Part shown: in pieces, positions 11,455 to 20,035 of the stretch | Layout: each line of letters begins with the position of its first letter | How positions within the stretch are numbered: position 1 is the stretch's first letter | NCBI GenBank assembly: GCA_027459575.1 | Contig: DAIDIB010000008.1 | Span: 1-34,604, forward strand | Source: Gammaproteobacteria bacterium | Lineage (GTDB): Bacteria > Pseudomonadota > Gammaproteobacteria > DSM-16500 | Direction: 5' to 3' | DNA length: 34,604 bases | Position numbers and translations under genes: made by a program | The notes under the pieces: model-generated | Told to the model about the DNA's origin: nothing | Database searches by the model: none | What the model saw: only the letters and a program-made list of their open reading frames with translations

Positions 11455-12201
11455 ATGAGAAATAGCAAAAAAAGCATGACAGGTGTATCGCTTATCGAAG
11501 CGTTATTAGTATTAGCCATCGGTGCTGCCATAATAGCAATGGGTCTTAAGCTATATCAAGGTTTTAATACCGACCTCAACGCACAAGGAGTCAAATATAA
11601 CGCGGAAGAAATTATGCGAGCTGCGGCAATGTATTATTACGCCAACTGCGAAAATATGCCTGGCACTAGAACCGCGACTCTGGATCCTTCCAATAATCCT
11701 AAAAACCCTACCCCTGTCACAATTACCAATCTTGTCAATAGTGGCTATCTGATGAAAGCGCCAGAGCAAAACCCGATAGTCAATTCATCGGCAGTGAATG
11801 GCGGATACTACGTTCAATTTAACAGGATGCCGGATTCGACTAGATACTTCTGCACCACCTACGGGTGCAAACCAATAGGCACCAGCGTTAACTGGCAAAT
11901 TCAAGTTGCTGTAGTGTTAAATACCCCTAGCGCCGCCAAACGGTATTTAGGCATGACTGGCGCCGATTGCCTCACAAGAGCTTCATTTGGTGGTACAGTG
12001 CAAACATGCAGTGCTGCCGCTAGCAGTAAATTCAATTATTATTTATCATGGCAAAGACTACCTTCTATGGTATCACCCAAAGGACAGTCGCCATTATGGA
12101 TGACCAATCCAGTGATTAAGCAATTCAAGCAATATTTTGAAGAGCCTCCATTGAGTCAAATGTTGGCTAATCCAACTACCGTTTTTAAGTGTGGAAGTTA
12201 G
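11455..12201 (+). CDS. pilS: Type IVb prepilin-like protein (PilS-like)
   Basis: The 248-residue protein has a short basic leader ending MTG, then VSLIEALLVLAIGAAIIAMGLKLY. This is a prepilin peptidase site (cleavage after G10) with Glu at +5 and a hydrophobic N-terminal helix. The mature part has several cysteines (NCENMPG, FCTTYGCKP, ADCLTRA, TCSAA, FKCGS), including a C-terminal pair suitable for a D-loop disulphide. Its position after the platform gene suggests the major pilin, although 248 residues is long for one. Its stop overlaps the region just upstream of the next prepilin gene. No prepilin peptidase is encoded in this window. Confidence 0.75.
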   Translation: MRNSKKSMTGVSLIEALLVLAIGAAIIAMGLKLYQGFNTDLNAQGVKYNAEEIMRAAAMYYYANCENMPGTRTATLDPSNNPKNPTPVTITNLVNSGYLMKAPEQNPIVNSSAVNGGYYVQFNRMPDSTRYFCTTYGCKPIGTSVNWQIQVAVVLNTPSAAKRYLGMTGADCLTRASFGGTVQTCSAAASSKFNYYLSWQRLPSMVSPKGQSPLWMTNPVIKQFKQYFEEPPLSQMLANPTTVFKCGS

Positions 12202-12212
12202 CGAGGCCACTG

Positions 12213-13280
12213 ATGACTGCGAACAAGCGCTATACCAAAGGTTTTACACTTATAGAAATGCTCCTGGTGCTGGTGATTATCAGTGGGATTGTTTACATGG
12301 GTGCCGGCTACCTGCAACAGCGCGCCCTTTCGCTACGCATTGATCGCACCAGTGGCCAGATGCAACAAATATTGAATGCTGGCCTGTCTTATTATATTTC
12401 GAATAACAAATGGCCTGTCTCTGCTGGCAGCAAACCTAGCGCACTGGATGGCACAAATGTGTTGCAAACAGGTGGTTATTTGCCTTCAAGCATGCCCAGT
12501 CCATGGGGTGGGGCTAATTACTATATTTACTCCACTGCCAGCAATTTCTATGTTTCAGTAGCCATGCCTACTACAAACGCGACCTCTATTAACATTGCCA
12601 AAACAATCATGGGCACCTTGCCGTTATCTTTCACCGACCAAAGCGCATCTGCCACCTCTGTTACTACCCCTTGTGCGGTAGGGAAAAATTGCTATGTCAT
12701 CACCACAGTAAATATTCCTGGTGAGAGTCTCAATGGCGCGCAGGCGATTAACTTCGCTGGCTTATACCATAGTGGCGCCTGTGTGCCCGCTCCTCAATGC
12801 CCAACGAATTATACTGCGCAGGCTTTCGTCGTACCTGTAGCAGTAAATGGTTTTTATTCTGCACCCACTGTAACAGGTGGTAATTGCACCCCTACAGACA
12901 AAAGTGGCTGCCAAATGACTTATTATCCATTGAATGGTTATACGGCTTATACCACTCAAACTTCTGCGGTATCTGCGAGTACAGGTCCTTACGGATGTGG
13001 CACTGGTAATAGCACCCCAAGTCCTTGCTATGAAGACGGTAGTACTGGCACACCAGGCACTCAATTTCCTAATAGCCCACCCTATAACTCGACCAACTAT
13101 TGGCGCGTTTGCATTGCGGTGACGACTTCTAGTGGTGACGTGGCACCCTCTGGCACTTATGAAAACCCATGGGGTCAATTAACCGGCACTGTATTGGTCA
13201 TGACACGCTGCCAGCCCCCTAGTGAGAACGTCGGTTCAAACTTTTATGTTTGGGAACCATCCAATCCACCGGGCACCTAA
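12213..13280 (+). CDS. Second prepilin-like protein with a large C-terminal region (PilV-like)
   Basis: The leader MTANKRYTKG is followed by FTLIEMLLVLVIISGIVYMGAGYL, a canonical prepilin cleavage site with Glu at +5. The protein is 355 residues, with a long Ser/Thr/Asn/Pro/Gly- and Cys-rich C-terminal part. ATG 12213 is preferred over an in-frame GTG at 12189 because it is preceded by GCGAGG and gives a standard leader. By position and size it may be a tip adhesin like PilV of R64. No shufflon or recombinase is present, and a minor pilin of another kind is possible. Confidence 0.72.
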   Translation: MTANKRYTKGFTLIEMLLVLVIISGIVYMGAGYLQQRALSLRIDRTSGQMQQILNAGLSYYISNNKWPVSAGSKPSALDGTNVLQTGGYLPSSMPSPWGGANYYIYSTASNFYVSVAMPTTNATSINIAKTIMGTLPLSFTDQSASATSVTTPCAVGKNCYVITTVNIPGESLNGAQAINFAGLYHSGACVPAPQCPTNYTAQAFVVPVAVNGFYSAPTVTGGNCTPTDKSGCQMTYYPLNGYTAYTTQTSAVSASTGPYGCGTGNSTPSPCYEDGSTGTPGTQFPNSPPYNSTNYWRVCIAVTTSSGDVAPSGTYENPWGQLTGTVLVMTRCQPPSENVGSNFYVWEPSNPPGT

Positions 13281-13374
13281 TACATTTTGCCTCTTACACA
13301 TTCTCATTAAATCTCTTATACTTGAACGGGAGTCTATTTACCGTTATCTTATTTTTTGGGAGCAGGAGATTAGG

Positions 13375-13824
13375 ATGAGGTGCCGAATGTCAAAACTGCA
13401 TGGCGGTTTACTAAGTGCGTTCCTTCTTGCTTTGCCACTATGCGCTAGCGCTGGCTGGCAAGTCTCTAACCCCCAATCTTCTATTCCACGCGAACCGTTT
13501 TTTCAAGCAGGCAAACAGCAAAATAGCGCCACGATGCCATCCGCTTATGGCAGTTCCGCTTACCCAAATCAATACGCCACCCTCGGCCAACCCGCGCCGG
13601 TTTACGCCATTAGCATCAGTGGCTCATTAAAAGAAAACCTGGAACGTATTATGAGTCGCTACCATTGGCGAGTCGTTTGGAAAGCCCCTTATGATTATAA
13701 CTTTGATGGACGTGTCACAGGCTCTAGCCTGCCAAATGTAGTAGAAAAGTTATTACAACCGTTCCCCTTACAAGCCACCATGTACATGTCTAACCGTACA
13801 TTGGCTGTCGTCGCTAAAGCATAG
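13375..13824 (+). CDS. Secreted pilus-biogenesis protein with TcpQ/PilL C-terminal-like domain
   Basis: ATG 13375 is chosen because AGGAG lies 6-7 bases upstream. It gives a 149-residue protein with a signal peptide (basic start, hydrophobic run, cleavage near ASA-GW at about residue 26). The C-terminal ~75 residues (YAISISGSLKENLERIMSRY, then WRVVWKAPYDYNFDGRVTG) fit the TcpQ/PilL C-terminal fold, which acts with the pilus secretin at the outer membrane. PilL in R64 is longer, so this is a minimal version. It directly precedes the secretin gene, as pilL precedes pilN on IncI plasmids. A more upstream start at 13222 would overlap the pilin gene. Confidence 0.7.
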   Translation: MRCRMSKLHGGLLSAFLLALPLCASAGWQVSNPQSSIPREPFFQAGKQQNSATMPSAYGSSAYPNQYATLGQPAPVYAISISGSLKENLERIMSRYHWRVVWKAPYDYNFDGRVTGSSLPNVVEKLLQPFPLQATMYMSNRTLAVVAKA

Positions 13825-13836
13825 GAACCCTAGCGT

Positions 13837-15432
13837 ATGCTAAAAAAATGTCTTGCCCTGATCGTCTCTTCAATGCTTGTCTTAACCGCCTGCAATTCGC
13901 CTGTCTATAACCAGACAGAGGGCAACGTCGCGGACATTAAACTTAAAGTAAATGCCGCCCGAAAAAAATCCGACGACAGCGGCAAGCCCAAATCAGCCTT
14001 GGCGGTAAAGCAAGGACCCTATATTGATACCACCCCTATTAATCTGGAACACGACCCAGCCTGGCTGCACAACAACATCGTTATACGCGGCGATCAGCTA
14101 CCCTTTTCTTATTACAGTCGCACCATAGCAAGCGGCGCGGGCAAAAACATTTTAACCAAGTACCAGATAGGTCTTGATCCATCGGCTAATGTATCCATGA
14201 GCTACTCTGGGTCCATTAAAGGCGCGCTCGATTTATTGGCCTCCAAATCTGGCTTTGTTTATTCAATACAAAATAATAAAATTTATTGGCAAGCATTTGT
14301 CACACGCACCTATGATGTCGCTTTCCTGCCAGGCGCGTCTGATTATTTGATGGGCCAAACCAGCGGAGGCAGCACCAGTAGTAGTGGTAGTGGTAGTGGT
14401 AATGGCGGTACGGGAGGACAAACAGCGAGCTTTATCACCAGCGATTCAACTAACTCAGAATACAGCAACCTCAGCGGCAAGTTATCTGTCTGGAATGATC
14501 TTGAAGCAACCATCAAACAGCTATTATCACCTGATGGCAAAGTCACCGTCTCTCAGGCAACCACGACTGTGACTGTTCGCGACCGTCCCACCAACATTGA
14601 ATTGGTAGGGCAGTTCGTCAATAATTTGAATAAACACTTATCGAAGCAAGTATTAGTGAAAGTTCAGATTTTGGAAGTGAATCTGGAAAATGATTACGAT
14701 TTTGGTATTAATTGGTCAATCGTTGCCAAGTCATTTCATAATTCAAATTTTACCATCAATGGTAACTACGGCACCCCTGTTTCTATCACGGCTCTCACTC
14801 CCCAATCCGGCAGTACTTTTAACGGCCTCACGCAAACAGCGCCTGTAATGGGTACCAACATTGCCACCCCAGGCATCGTTCCTGCTTACACTATTTTATT
14901 CAACGCACTGAACCAGCAAGGTAAAACCTCCATTGTGACTGAACCACGCGTCGTGTGTCTTAACAATCAAGTCTCCGTGATACGAATTGTTCAATCACTC
15001 GGTTATGTCGCCAGTGTGCAACAAACGTCCGTTGGTGGTTCAAGTACCATTACCGCACAACAAAATACCGTGACCTCGCAAGTCACGCCGGGTACCTTGG
15101 TCACAGGCCTCACGCTTTACATCTTGCCCAAAATCATGGGGGAAAAAATTTATTTGCAAGTCAACGCCGATTTGTCGACCAACAATGGCTTCAGCATCTT
15201 TGGCGGCCAAAATAACGTTCAGCTACCCAATGTGACTGAGAAACACTTTAATCAACGTAGTATGATTAGATCGGGTGATACGCTGATTTTGTCCGGCTTC
15301 CGCCAATTGGTAAACAAAGCCAACGCTAACCAGTTCCTCGATTCACAAGCCTTGGGTGGCAAAGGATCGACACAAAGTAATTCAGAAACCGTGATACTGA
15401 TTACACCATTTCTCCTTAATGGGTGCGCATAA
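13837..15432 (+). CDS. pilN: Type IVb pilus secretin lipoprotein PilN
   Basis: The 531-residue protein begins with a lipoprotein signal peptide and lipobox LVLTAC (Cys19). An N-terminal secretin subdomain is followed by a flexible Ser/Gly-rich stretch (about residues 173-192). The secretin channel domain includes VLVKVQILEVNLENDYDFGINW, TEPRVVCLNNQVSVIRIVQS and the terminal SGFRQL segment. It would form the outer-membrane pore for the pilus. The start follows the upstream stop by 12 bases with a weak ribosome binding site. Its TAA shares a base with the pilO ATG (TAATG), so translation is coupled. Confidence 0.88.
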   Translation: MLKKCLALIVSSMLVLTACNSPVYNQTEGNVADIKLKVNAARKKSDDSGKPKSALAVKQGPYIDTTPINLEHDPAWLHNNIVIRGDQLPFSYYSRTIASGAGKNILTKYQIGLDPSANVSMSYSGSIKGALDLLASKSGFVYSIQNNKIYWQAFVTRTYDVAFLPGASDYLMGQTSGGSTSSSGSGSGNGGTGGQTASFITSDSTNSEYSNLSGKLSVWNDLEATIKQLLSPDGKVTVSQATTTVTVRDRPTNIELVGQFVNNLNKHLSKQVLVKVQILEVNLENDYDFGINWSIVAKSFHNSNFTINGNYGTPVSITALTPQSGSTFNGLTQTAPVMGTNIATPGIVPAYTILFNALNQQGKTSIVTEPRVVCLNNQVSVIRIVQSLGYVASVQQTSVGGSSTITAQQNTVTSQVTPGTLVTGLTLYILPKIMGEKIYLQVNADLSTNNGFSIFGGQNNVQLPNVTEKHFNQRSMIRSGDTLILSGFRQLVNKANANQFLDSQALGGKGSTQSNSETVILITPFLLNGCA

Positions 15433-16676
15433 TGACCTATATTACTCGTGGTGATGGCGAACATTTTGTTATTCCATCTTATCGCGATGTACTAACGGCC
15501 AAACAGAAAACCGCGCTCAAAAATGAAATTCTAGCGCTTAGCAAAAGCTACGGCGAATACATCACCCTGCAACGCAAGACCGCCACTAAATATGAGGTGG
15601 CGTTTTCTACCGATAGAGGTTACCTGCTTGGTGAATCCATTTGGCATTTTTTCGGTCGTCCACTGGACATGGTGTATTGCGAAGCCATCCAGGGCACCAC
15701 AGAAGCTATCTTGGTTATTGTAAAATCCGGCAGCGTTTATCTGGATGGTAGTTTTCCACTGGATACTATTCCTGAAGAATTAGTCGTGTTCCTGACCGAA
15801 CAAAACAACTTCGAAATATTTATTAGTGGCGACGTTCCAATCAGCCAACAGCCAGAAGATGGCAAGTTCAGCTTCGATCCTGCTTCTGTTAAAAAATTCA
15901 CCGTGTTGGAGAAACCTATTTTTCCAACCTTGCCGCTGTTAAAACCCTATCTATTTGATTTGGTCGATACTGTTTTAAAAAACCAGGGCATCGGCGTATT
16001 CCCCGTCAAACAAGTTGTGGGTGTTCTCGTTACCGTTAGCGTTGTTTGGATGATATGGTCTTATTTCAGCACTGCTAAAGTCAAAGTAGAAGCGCCACCC
16101 CCTCCACCACCGCAGGTTAACCCTTACCAAGGCTTTCTTGATGGTTTGTCTACTCCGACTCCTGACAGTTTAATCACTATTTTTCTGGCTGAACTGCAAA
16201 AATTATATGGTATGCCTGGTTGGGTTCCAAAAAGTATTTTTTTTAGTAAGGGTTTACTCAGTGCTAATGTGCAATCACAGGGCAGCCTGCTGAAAAATTT
16301 ATATCAATGGGCCAAGCTGAATAACGCAATTATCGTCGTTAGGAGAGATGGGATCTCTGTTACACTTACCATGCCGATCCAGAACCGCCCTCAACCAAAA
16401 AATATTTATTCTATAAAAAAAGTCCTTGTTCAATTAATCGATAAAATCGCGATTATTTATCCTGGTAATCATTTATCTCCAGGAGAGACTATTGATCATG
16501 GCGGCAGTTATTCTGAAATGCCAATTGCCATTAATCTGGATAGTGCTTCACCGGAACTTATTCGCACGATCGGCCAGCAATTGCAAGGTTACCCCATGAC
16601 GTTGCAAAATATACAGGTTTCAGTCAACAATGGTAGTTTAAGCGGTTCAATTAACCTTTTGATATTAGGTAGCTAA
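15432..16676 (+). CDS. pilO: Type IVb pilus accessory protein PilO
   Basis: The 414-residue protein has an N-terminal cytoplasmic region of about 190 residues, one membrane segment (about 195-213, VGVLVTVSVVWMIWSYF) and a proline run after it (PPPPPP). A periplasmic domain with weak pilotin-like or R64 PilO features follows. Family assignment rests on this bitopic layout, its length and its place between pilN and pilP. ATG 15432 overlaps the pilN stop; a GTG at 15423 is less likely. It probably helps link the inner-membrane complex to the secretin. Confidence 0.75.
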   Translation: MTYITRGDGEHFVIPSYRDVLTAKQKTALKNEILALSKSYGEYITLQRKTATKYEVAFSTDRGYLLGESIWHFFGRPLDMVYCEAIQGTTEAILVIVKSGSVYLDGSFPLDTIPEELVVFLTEQNNFEIFISGDVPISQQPEDGKFSFDPASVKKFTVLEKPIFPTLPLLKPYLFDLVDTVLKNQGIGVFPVKQVVGVLVTVSVVWMIWSYFSTAKVKVEAPPPPPPQVNPYQGFLDGLSTPTPDSLITIFLAELQKLYGMPGWVPKSIFFSKGLLSANVQSQGSLLKNLYQWAKLNNAIIVVRRDGISVTLTMPIQNRPQPKNIYSIKKVLVQLIDKIAIIYPGNHLSPGETIDHGGSYSEMPIAINLDSASPELIRTIGQQLQGYPMTLQNIQVSVNNGSLSGSINLLILGS

Positions 16677-16678
16677 CT

Positions 16679-17374
16679 ATGGCAGATGATCAGGGTAAAA
16701 ATACACGCCAGAAAGTGATTATCATCGTCCTGGTGCTGGTTGTTGGATTTGTTGTTTGGCAAGTGTTTGGCATGTTCGGTGGTGGTTCAAGTTCAAAAGA
16801 ACCCGCCAAAGTCGCTGTCAATACGCCACCGCCCGCTCCTATGCCTACTCCCAAACCTGCTGAACTACCAGCGGCTCCTGCGCCCCTTACGCCAAGAGAA
16901 ATGGAGCTAATGCAGTTACAACAGGAAACCGAAGCCAAATACGTGGCGGCATTAAATGAGTTACAAATGCTAAAGGTGCAACGCGACATCGCGCAAACCA
17001 ACAAAGACATTGCCAGTGCCAAGCTTGATACAGTCAGTGCCGAGAAGAACATCGTTACGCTACTGACTCCTGAAACCAATAATAACTACGCTCAGCGTTT
17101 AGCAAACCCCGCCATGGGAACCCCGACTGGCCCTGGTCAAAATAACGAACCATCTCCTCTCCCCATCGCTGAAACTGCTTATACCGTTATTTCTGTCACT
17201 GAAATTCAAGGTCAATGGGCTGCTGTGATCGGCGCGCAAGGTAAATTATATAATGTGCATATTGGCGATGTGATTCCTGTCGATAATTCCCGGGTTGTCT
17301 CGATCAATAGAGGCGGTGTGGTATTGCAGAAAGGTGAGACAAAAAGAACCATCTCGCTGGTGCCAATTATTTGA
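16679..17374 (+). CDS. pilP: Type IVb pilus biogenesis protein PilP
   Basis: The 231-residue protein has a single N-terminal membrane anchor (about 13-31), a Pro/Ala-rich linker, a Gln/Glu-rich probable coiled coil (about 75-125) and a C-terminal beta-rich domain (VTEIQGQWAAVIGAQGKLYNV, then GDVIPVDNSRVVSINRGGVVL). The C-terminal domain resembles the homology-region domain of GspC/PilP, which contacts the secretin. It starts two bases after the pilO stop and closes the operon. A long palindrome (17390-17477) lies between it and convergent dapF. Confidence 0.8.
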   Translation: MADDQGKNTRQKVIIIVLVLVVGFVVWQVFGMFGGGSSSKEPAKVAVNTPPPAPMPTPKPAELPAAPAPLTPREMELMQLQQETEAKYVAALNELQMLKVQRDIAQTNKDIASAKLDTVSAEKNIVTLLTPETNNNYAQRLANPAMGTPTGPGQNNEPSPLPIAETAYTVISVTEIQGQWAAVIGAQGKLYNVHIGDVIPVDNSRVVSINRGGVVLQKGETKRTISLVPII

Positions 17375-17389
17375 TGTGTGTCATCCCGC

Positions 17390-17477
17390 GATGTGTGTCA
17401 TCTCCGCGAAGGCGGGGACCCATGCATCGGTTCTCCGCTTAAAATGGGTCCCCGCCTTCGCGGGGATGACACACATC
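17390..17477. repeat. REP-like palindrome, CCCCGCGAAGGCGGGG family, between pilP and dapF
   Basis: The 34-base arms at 17390-17423 and 17444-17477 are inverted copies with a single mismatch, around a 20-base loop. The core CCGCGAAGGCGGGGACCCAT is a repeat type seen dispersed in proteobacteria. It fills almost all of the space between two convergent genes, where it could act as a Rho-resistant barrier or mRNA end. It has no T run. Confidence 0.85.
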
Positions 17478-18278
17478 CTACAATTCACCCGTATACACAA
17501 CCGCTGCCGGCCCCGTAAGATAAACAGCCCTGCCATCTCCTTGCCACTCTACCCACAAAGACCCTTTGCTAAACTCGACTTGTACTTTTGGCGCTAACCA
17601 GCCATTTTTAACACCCGCAATCGCTGCAGCGCAGGCGTTACTGCCACAAGCAAGCGTTTCTCCCACGCCACGCTCAATTGTTCGCAAGCGAATATGGTCT
17701 TTTTGCACGATTTCCATAAAGCCAACATTCGCGCCATGCGGGAAATAGTGTTGTGAAGCAATAGCAGACGCGAGTGATTGTGTGTTTACTTGTTGCAAGC
17801 CTGTGATTTTGAGTACAGCGTGTGGATTACCGATGGATAACACGCTAATCTCGGTTTTATTCGATTGACCATTTAATTGAACTTGCACCAACGGTTCTGA
17901 AATGACAGGCACGCCCATCATCACACGCACATGATCATAATCCTTGATCTCTACAGGAAAAATACCGGCTTTGGTTTCTATATCAAATGAAGCATTTTTA
18001 ACGAGCCCATTTTCATGTAGAAACCGCGCGACACATCGCAAACCGTTACCACACTGTTCCGCTTCACTGCCATCGGAATTAAAAATTCTGCAGAAAAAAT
18101 CTGCTTTTTTGGAAGGTTCAATTACCAGTAGCTGATCAAAGCCAATGCCCGTATGACGATTAGCTAATGCGGCAATTTCCGCTGATAATAAACTGGCGCG
18201 TTGGCTCATCCCATTAATCACTACAAAATCATTGCCGATGCCGTGCATTTTGGTGAATTGAATCCCGTTTTTTTTCAT
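17478..18278 (-). CDS. dapF: Diaminopimelate epimerase
   Basis: DapF converts LL- to meso-diaminopimelate for lysine and peptidoglycan synthesis. The two active-site cysteines are visible: C76 in EAEQCGNGLRC and C211 in GETLACGSNAC. The N-terminus FTKMHGIGNDFVVI is diagnostic. The length of 266 residues is slightly short of E. coli (274). The ATG overlaps the stop of the upstream lipoprotein gene by four bases (ATGA). That arrangement, lptM-dapF, is typical of gammaproteobacteria. Confidence 0.96.
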   Translation of the reverse strand: MKKNGIQFTKMHGIGNDFVVINGMSQRASLLSAEIAALANRHTGIGFDQLLVIEPSKKADFFCRIFNSDGSEAEQCGNGLRCVARFLHENGLVKNASFDIETKAGIFPVEIKDYDHVRVMMGVPVISEPLVQVQLNGQSNKTEISVLSIGNPHAVLKITGLQQVNTQSLASAIASQHYFPHGANVGFMEIVQKDHIRLRTIERGVGETLACGSNACAAAIAGVKNGWLAPKVQVEFSKGSLWVEWQGDGRAVYLTGPAAVVYTGEL

Positions 18279-18472
18279 GCGTTTTGTTCCTGTTGATGCT
18301 GTATATCGGGTAAGTACAGCTTACCGGATTGGCCGCAGGAGGTGAGTAACATTGTGATTAGAAACACTATCATCCCCGCGAAGGCAGGGACCCATTTCAA
18401 ACCCAACAACTGAATTAGATTAAAAATAGGTCCCCGCCTTCGCGAGGATGACAAAAAACATTTCATTTTCAT
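18275..18472 (-). CDS. lptM: LptM-like small lipoprotein carrying an in-frame repeat insertion
   Basis: The C-terminal part LLTSCGQSGKLYLP is the lipobox (Cys46) and signature of LptM (YifL), a small lipoprotein that assists LptD assembly and is usually encoded beside dapF. The 65-residue frame starts at an ATG with AGAGGA upstream that overlaps the pgi stop (ATGA). Between MKMKCF and VFLITMLLTSC about 28 residues (including WVPAFAG) are encoded by a palindromic repeat at 18370-18451. Without it the signal peptide would be a normal length. An internal ATG (MIVFLITM) just after the repeat could start a shorter form, but it has no basic N-terminus. Function may be impaired. Confidence 0.75.
   Translation of the reverse strand: MKMKCFLSSSRRRGPIFNLIQLLGLKWVPAFAGMIVFLITMLLTSCGQSGKLYLPDIQHQQEQNA
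18370..18451. repeat. REP-like palindrome inside lptM
   Basis: Arms of about 27 bases (18370-18396 and 18425-18451) are inverted copies with about three mismatches. The core is CCCCGCGAAGGC, the same family as 17390-17477. It lies wholly within the lptM reading frame and contributes about 28 codons without a stop. Confidence 0.85.
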
Positions 18473-19962
18473 GTTCCTCTATATTGCTTTATTAGTCCCA
18501 TAAGCGCTGGATCATCACCTTTACCCTCAAGCTGGCTTAAAATGCGTGGTAATAATTGTTTACCCAACTCGACGCCCCATTGATCAAAAGAATTGACGTT
18601 CCAGATAACGCCTTGCACGAAAATCTTGTGCTCATAGAGCGCAAGCAACATGCCTAAACTGCGTGGTGTCAGCTGATTCAGCAAAATAATATTGCTAGGA
18701 CGATTGCCAGGCAATGTGCGATGTGCTTCCGCGTGTGCTTCACCAGACATCAAGGCTTGCGCCTGACTCACTGCGCTGGCAAACAACACATCATCTTGCT
18801 GCGTGTTTTCAGGACTTTTCACCAGAATAAAATCAACCGGGATTAAGCGTGTGCCCTGATGCAACAACTGATGATAAGTATGTTGTGCGTTACAACCCGC
18901 TTCGCCAAAAATAACCGGACTTGTTTGATACGGCAACAATTCACGTTGATGGCTCACTCTCTTGCCATTACTTTCCATGTCTGCCTGTTGCAGATAAGGA
19001 ATCAAATAGCGCAAACGCTGAGAATAAGGTGCTATAACATGCGCACCCGCCTCGAAGAAATTGGTGTACCAGACACCCAGCAAGGCAAGCAACACTGGCA
19101 TATTTTTATCAAAATCCGCGCCACGAAAATGCTCGTCCATGGCACGCGCGCCTGCGAGAAATTCATCAAAACCTTGCGTGCCAATCATCAAAATTAACGG
19201 CAAGCCAATGGCCGACCAAATAGAATAACGACCGCCTACCCATTCCCAAACAGGAAAAATGCGCTCCGCGGCAAAACCCTGCGCCTGCGCTTTATCCTTT
19301 GCTGACGTCACAGCGACAAAATGATTTGAAACAGCATTCTTTCCCACTTTTTCTTCCATCCATCTCTTTAATATTTGCGCATTAAGCAAGGTTTCAAAGG
19401 TAGTGAAAGATTTGGAAGAAATAATAAATAAAGTGGTTTCAGGATCTATGTGCGCCAGCACTTCATCTAGGTGTGCTTTATCAACACAAGAAATAAAATA
19501 AAAATTTAAATTAGGCGAAGCGAATTCTTTTAAGGCATGTGTCGTCATCAACGGGCCAAGATACGAACCACCAATGCCAACATTCACTATGTGACGAAAT
19601 TTGCCATGTCGAACCTCATTAACAAACTCATAAAGTCGGGCACGTTCAGCCACCACCAAATCACTAACGGCGTTTTGATTTGTATCACGCAAGGCGGTGT
19701 GCAAGGCGGGTCGATGTTCAGTGGTATTAACCGCTTCACCATTAAAAAGCGCCTCAATACGCTGTGACAAATTATGCTGTTGAGCCATGTTACATAACAG
19801 CTGTATGGTCTGATCAGTCATTCGATTGCGCGAGTAATCCAGAAACAGATCGTCCACCTGCAATGAAAAGCGGGAAAAGCGATCGCTATCTTGCGCGAAC
19901 ATATCGCGCATGTGAAAATTCGCGATGTCTTTTTGATGGTCAGAAAGTATACGCCACACCAA
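18469..19962 (-). CDS. pgi: Glucose-6-phosphate isomerase
   Basis: Pgi interconverts glucose-6-phosphate and fructose-6-phosphate. Signatures present are GIGGSYLGPLMTTHAL, the phosphate-binding SKSFTTFET, WVGGRYSIWSAIGLPL, FGEAGCNAQHTYHQLLHQGT and the C-terminal FDQWGVELGKQL with the catalytic Lys. The frame is open to 20079, but that would overlap divergent zapA and its promoter and adds about 40 unrelated residues. A start at TTG 19962 (or GTG 19959) matches the usual N-terminus ahead of the IADLF/MRDMF segment and gives about 497 residues. A GGGT ribosome binding site lies six bases upstream. Its stop overlaps the lptM ATG by four bases. Confidence 0.93.
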   Translation of the reverse strand: MVWRILSDHQKDIANFHMRDMFAQDSDRFSRFSLQVDDLFLDYSRNRMTDQTIQLLCNMAQQHNLSQRIEALFNGEAVNTTEHRPALHTALRDTNQNAVSDLVVAERARLYEFVNEVRHGKFRHIVNVGIGGSYLGPLMTTHALKEFASPNLNFYFISCVDKAHLDEVLAHIDPETTLFIISSKSFTTFETLLNAQILKRWMEEKVGKNAVSNHFVAVTSAKDKAQAQGFAAERIFPVWEWVGGRYSIWSAIGLPLILMIGTQGFDEFLAGARAMDEHFRGADFDKNMPVLLALLGVWYTNFFEAGAHVIAPYSQRLRYLIPYLQQADMESNGKRVSHQRELLPYQTSPVIFGEAGCNAQHTYHQLLHQGTRLIPVDFILVKSPENTQQDDVLFASAVSQAQALMSGEAHAEAHRTLPGNRPSNIILLNQLTPRSLGMLLALYEHKIFVQGVIWNVNSFDQWGVELGKQLLPRILSQLEGKGDDPALMGLIKQYRGT

Positions 19963-19974
19963 TTTGTTACCCGT

Positions 19975-20003
19975 TTGAGAATTAACGCTGTATATTATAT
20001 GAT
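19975..20003 (+). promoter_or_regulatory. Sigma-70 promoter for zapA-fau
   Basis: TTGAGA (19975-19980) and TATGAT (19998-20003) are separated by exactly 17 bases, each one mismatch from consensus. Transcription would begin near 20010, about 26 bases before the zapA ATG. The pgi promoter on the other strand must share this short AT-rich interval; a TATAAT on the minus strand overlaps it. Confidence 0.65.
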
Positions 20004-20035
20004 ATTGACATATATAGGTACATGGATGCCCCCTC

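Noticed and set aside
13294-13322. Possible internal promoter (TACACA, 16 bases, TATACT) before the TcpQ/PilL-like gene
   Set aside because: The match is moderate and spacing short; it is plausible but too weak to list as a feature.
13281-13374. Shufflon or recombinase target sites after the PilV-like gene
   Set aside because: No repeated inverted short sites and no recombinase gene were found, so phase-variable pilin ends are not supported.
17295-17597. 100-residue + strand reading frame containing WVPAFAGMTH
   Set aside because: It overlaps the end of pilP and dapF and is made largely of the palindromic repeat; no ribosome binding site or family resemblance.
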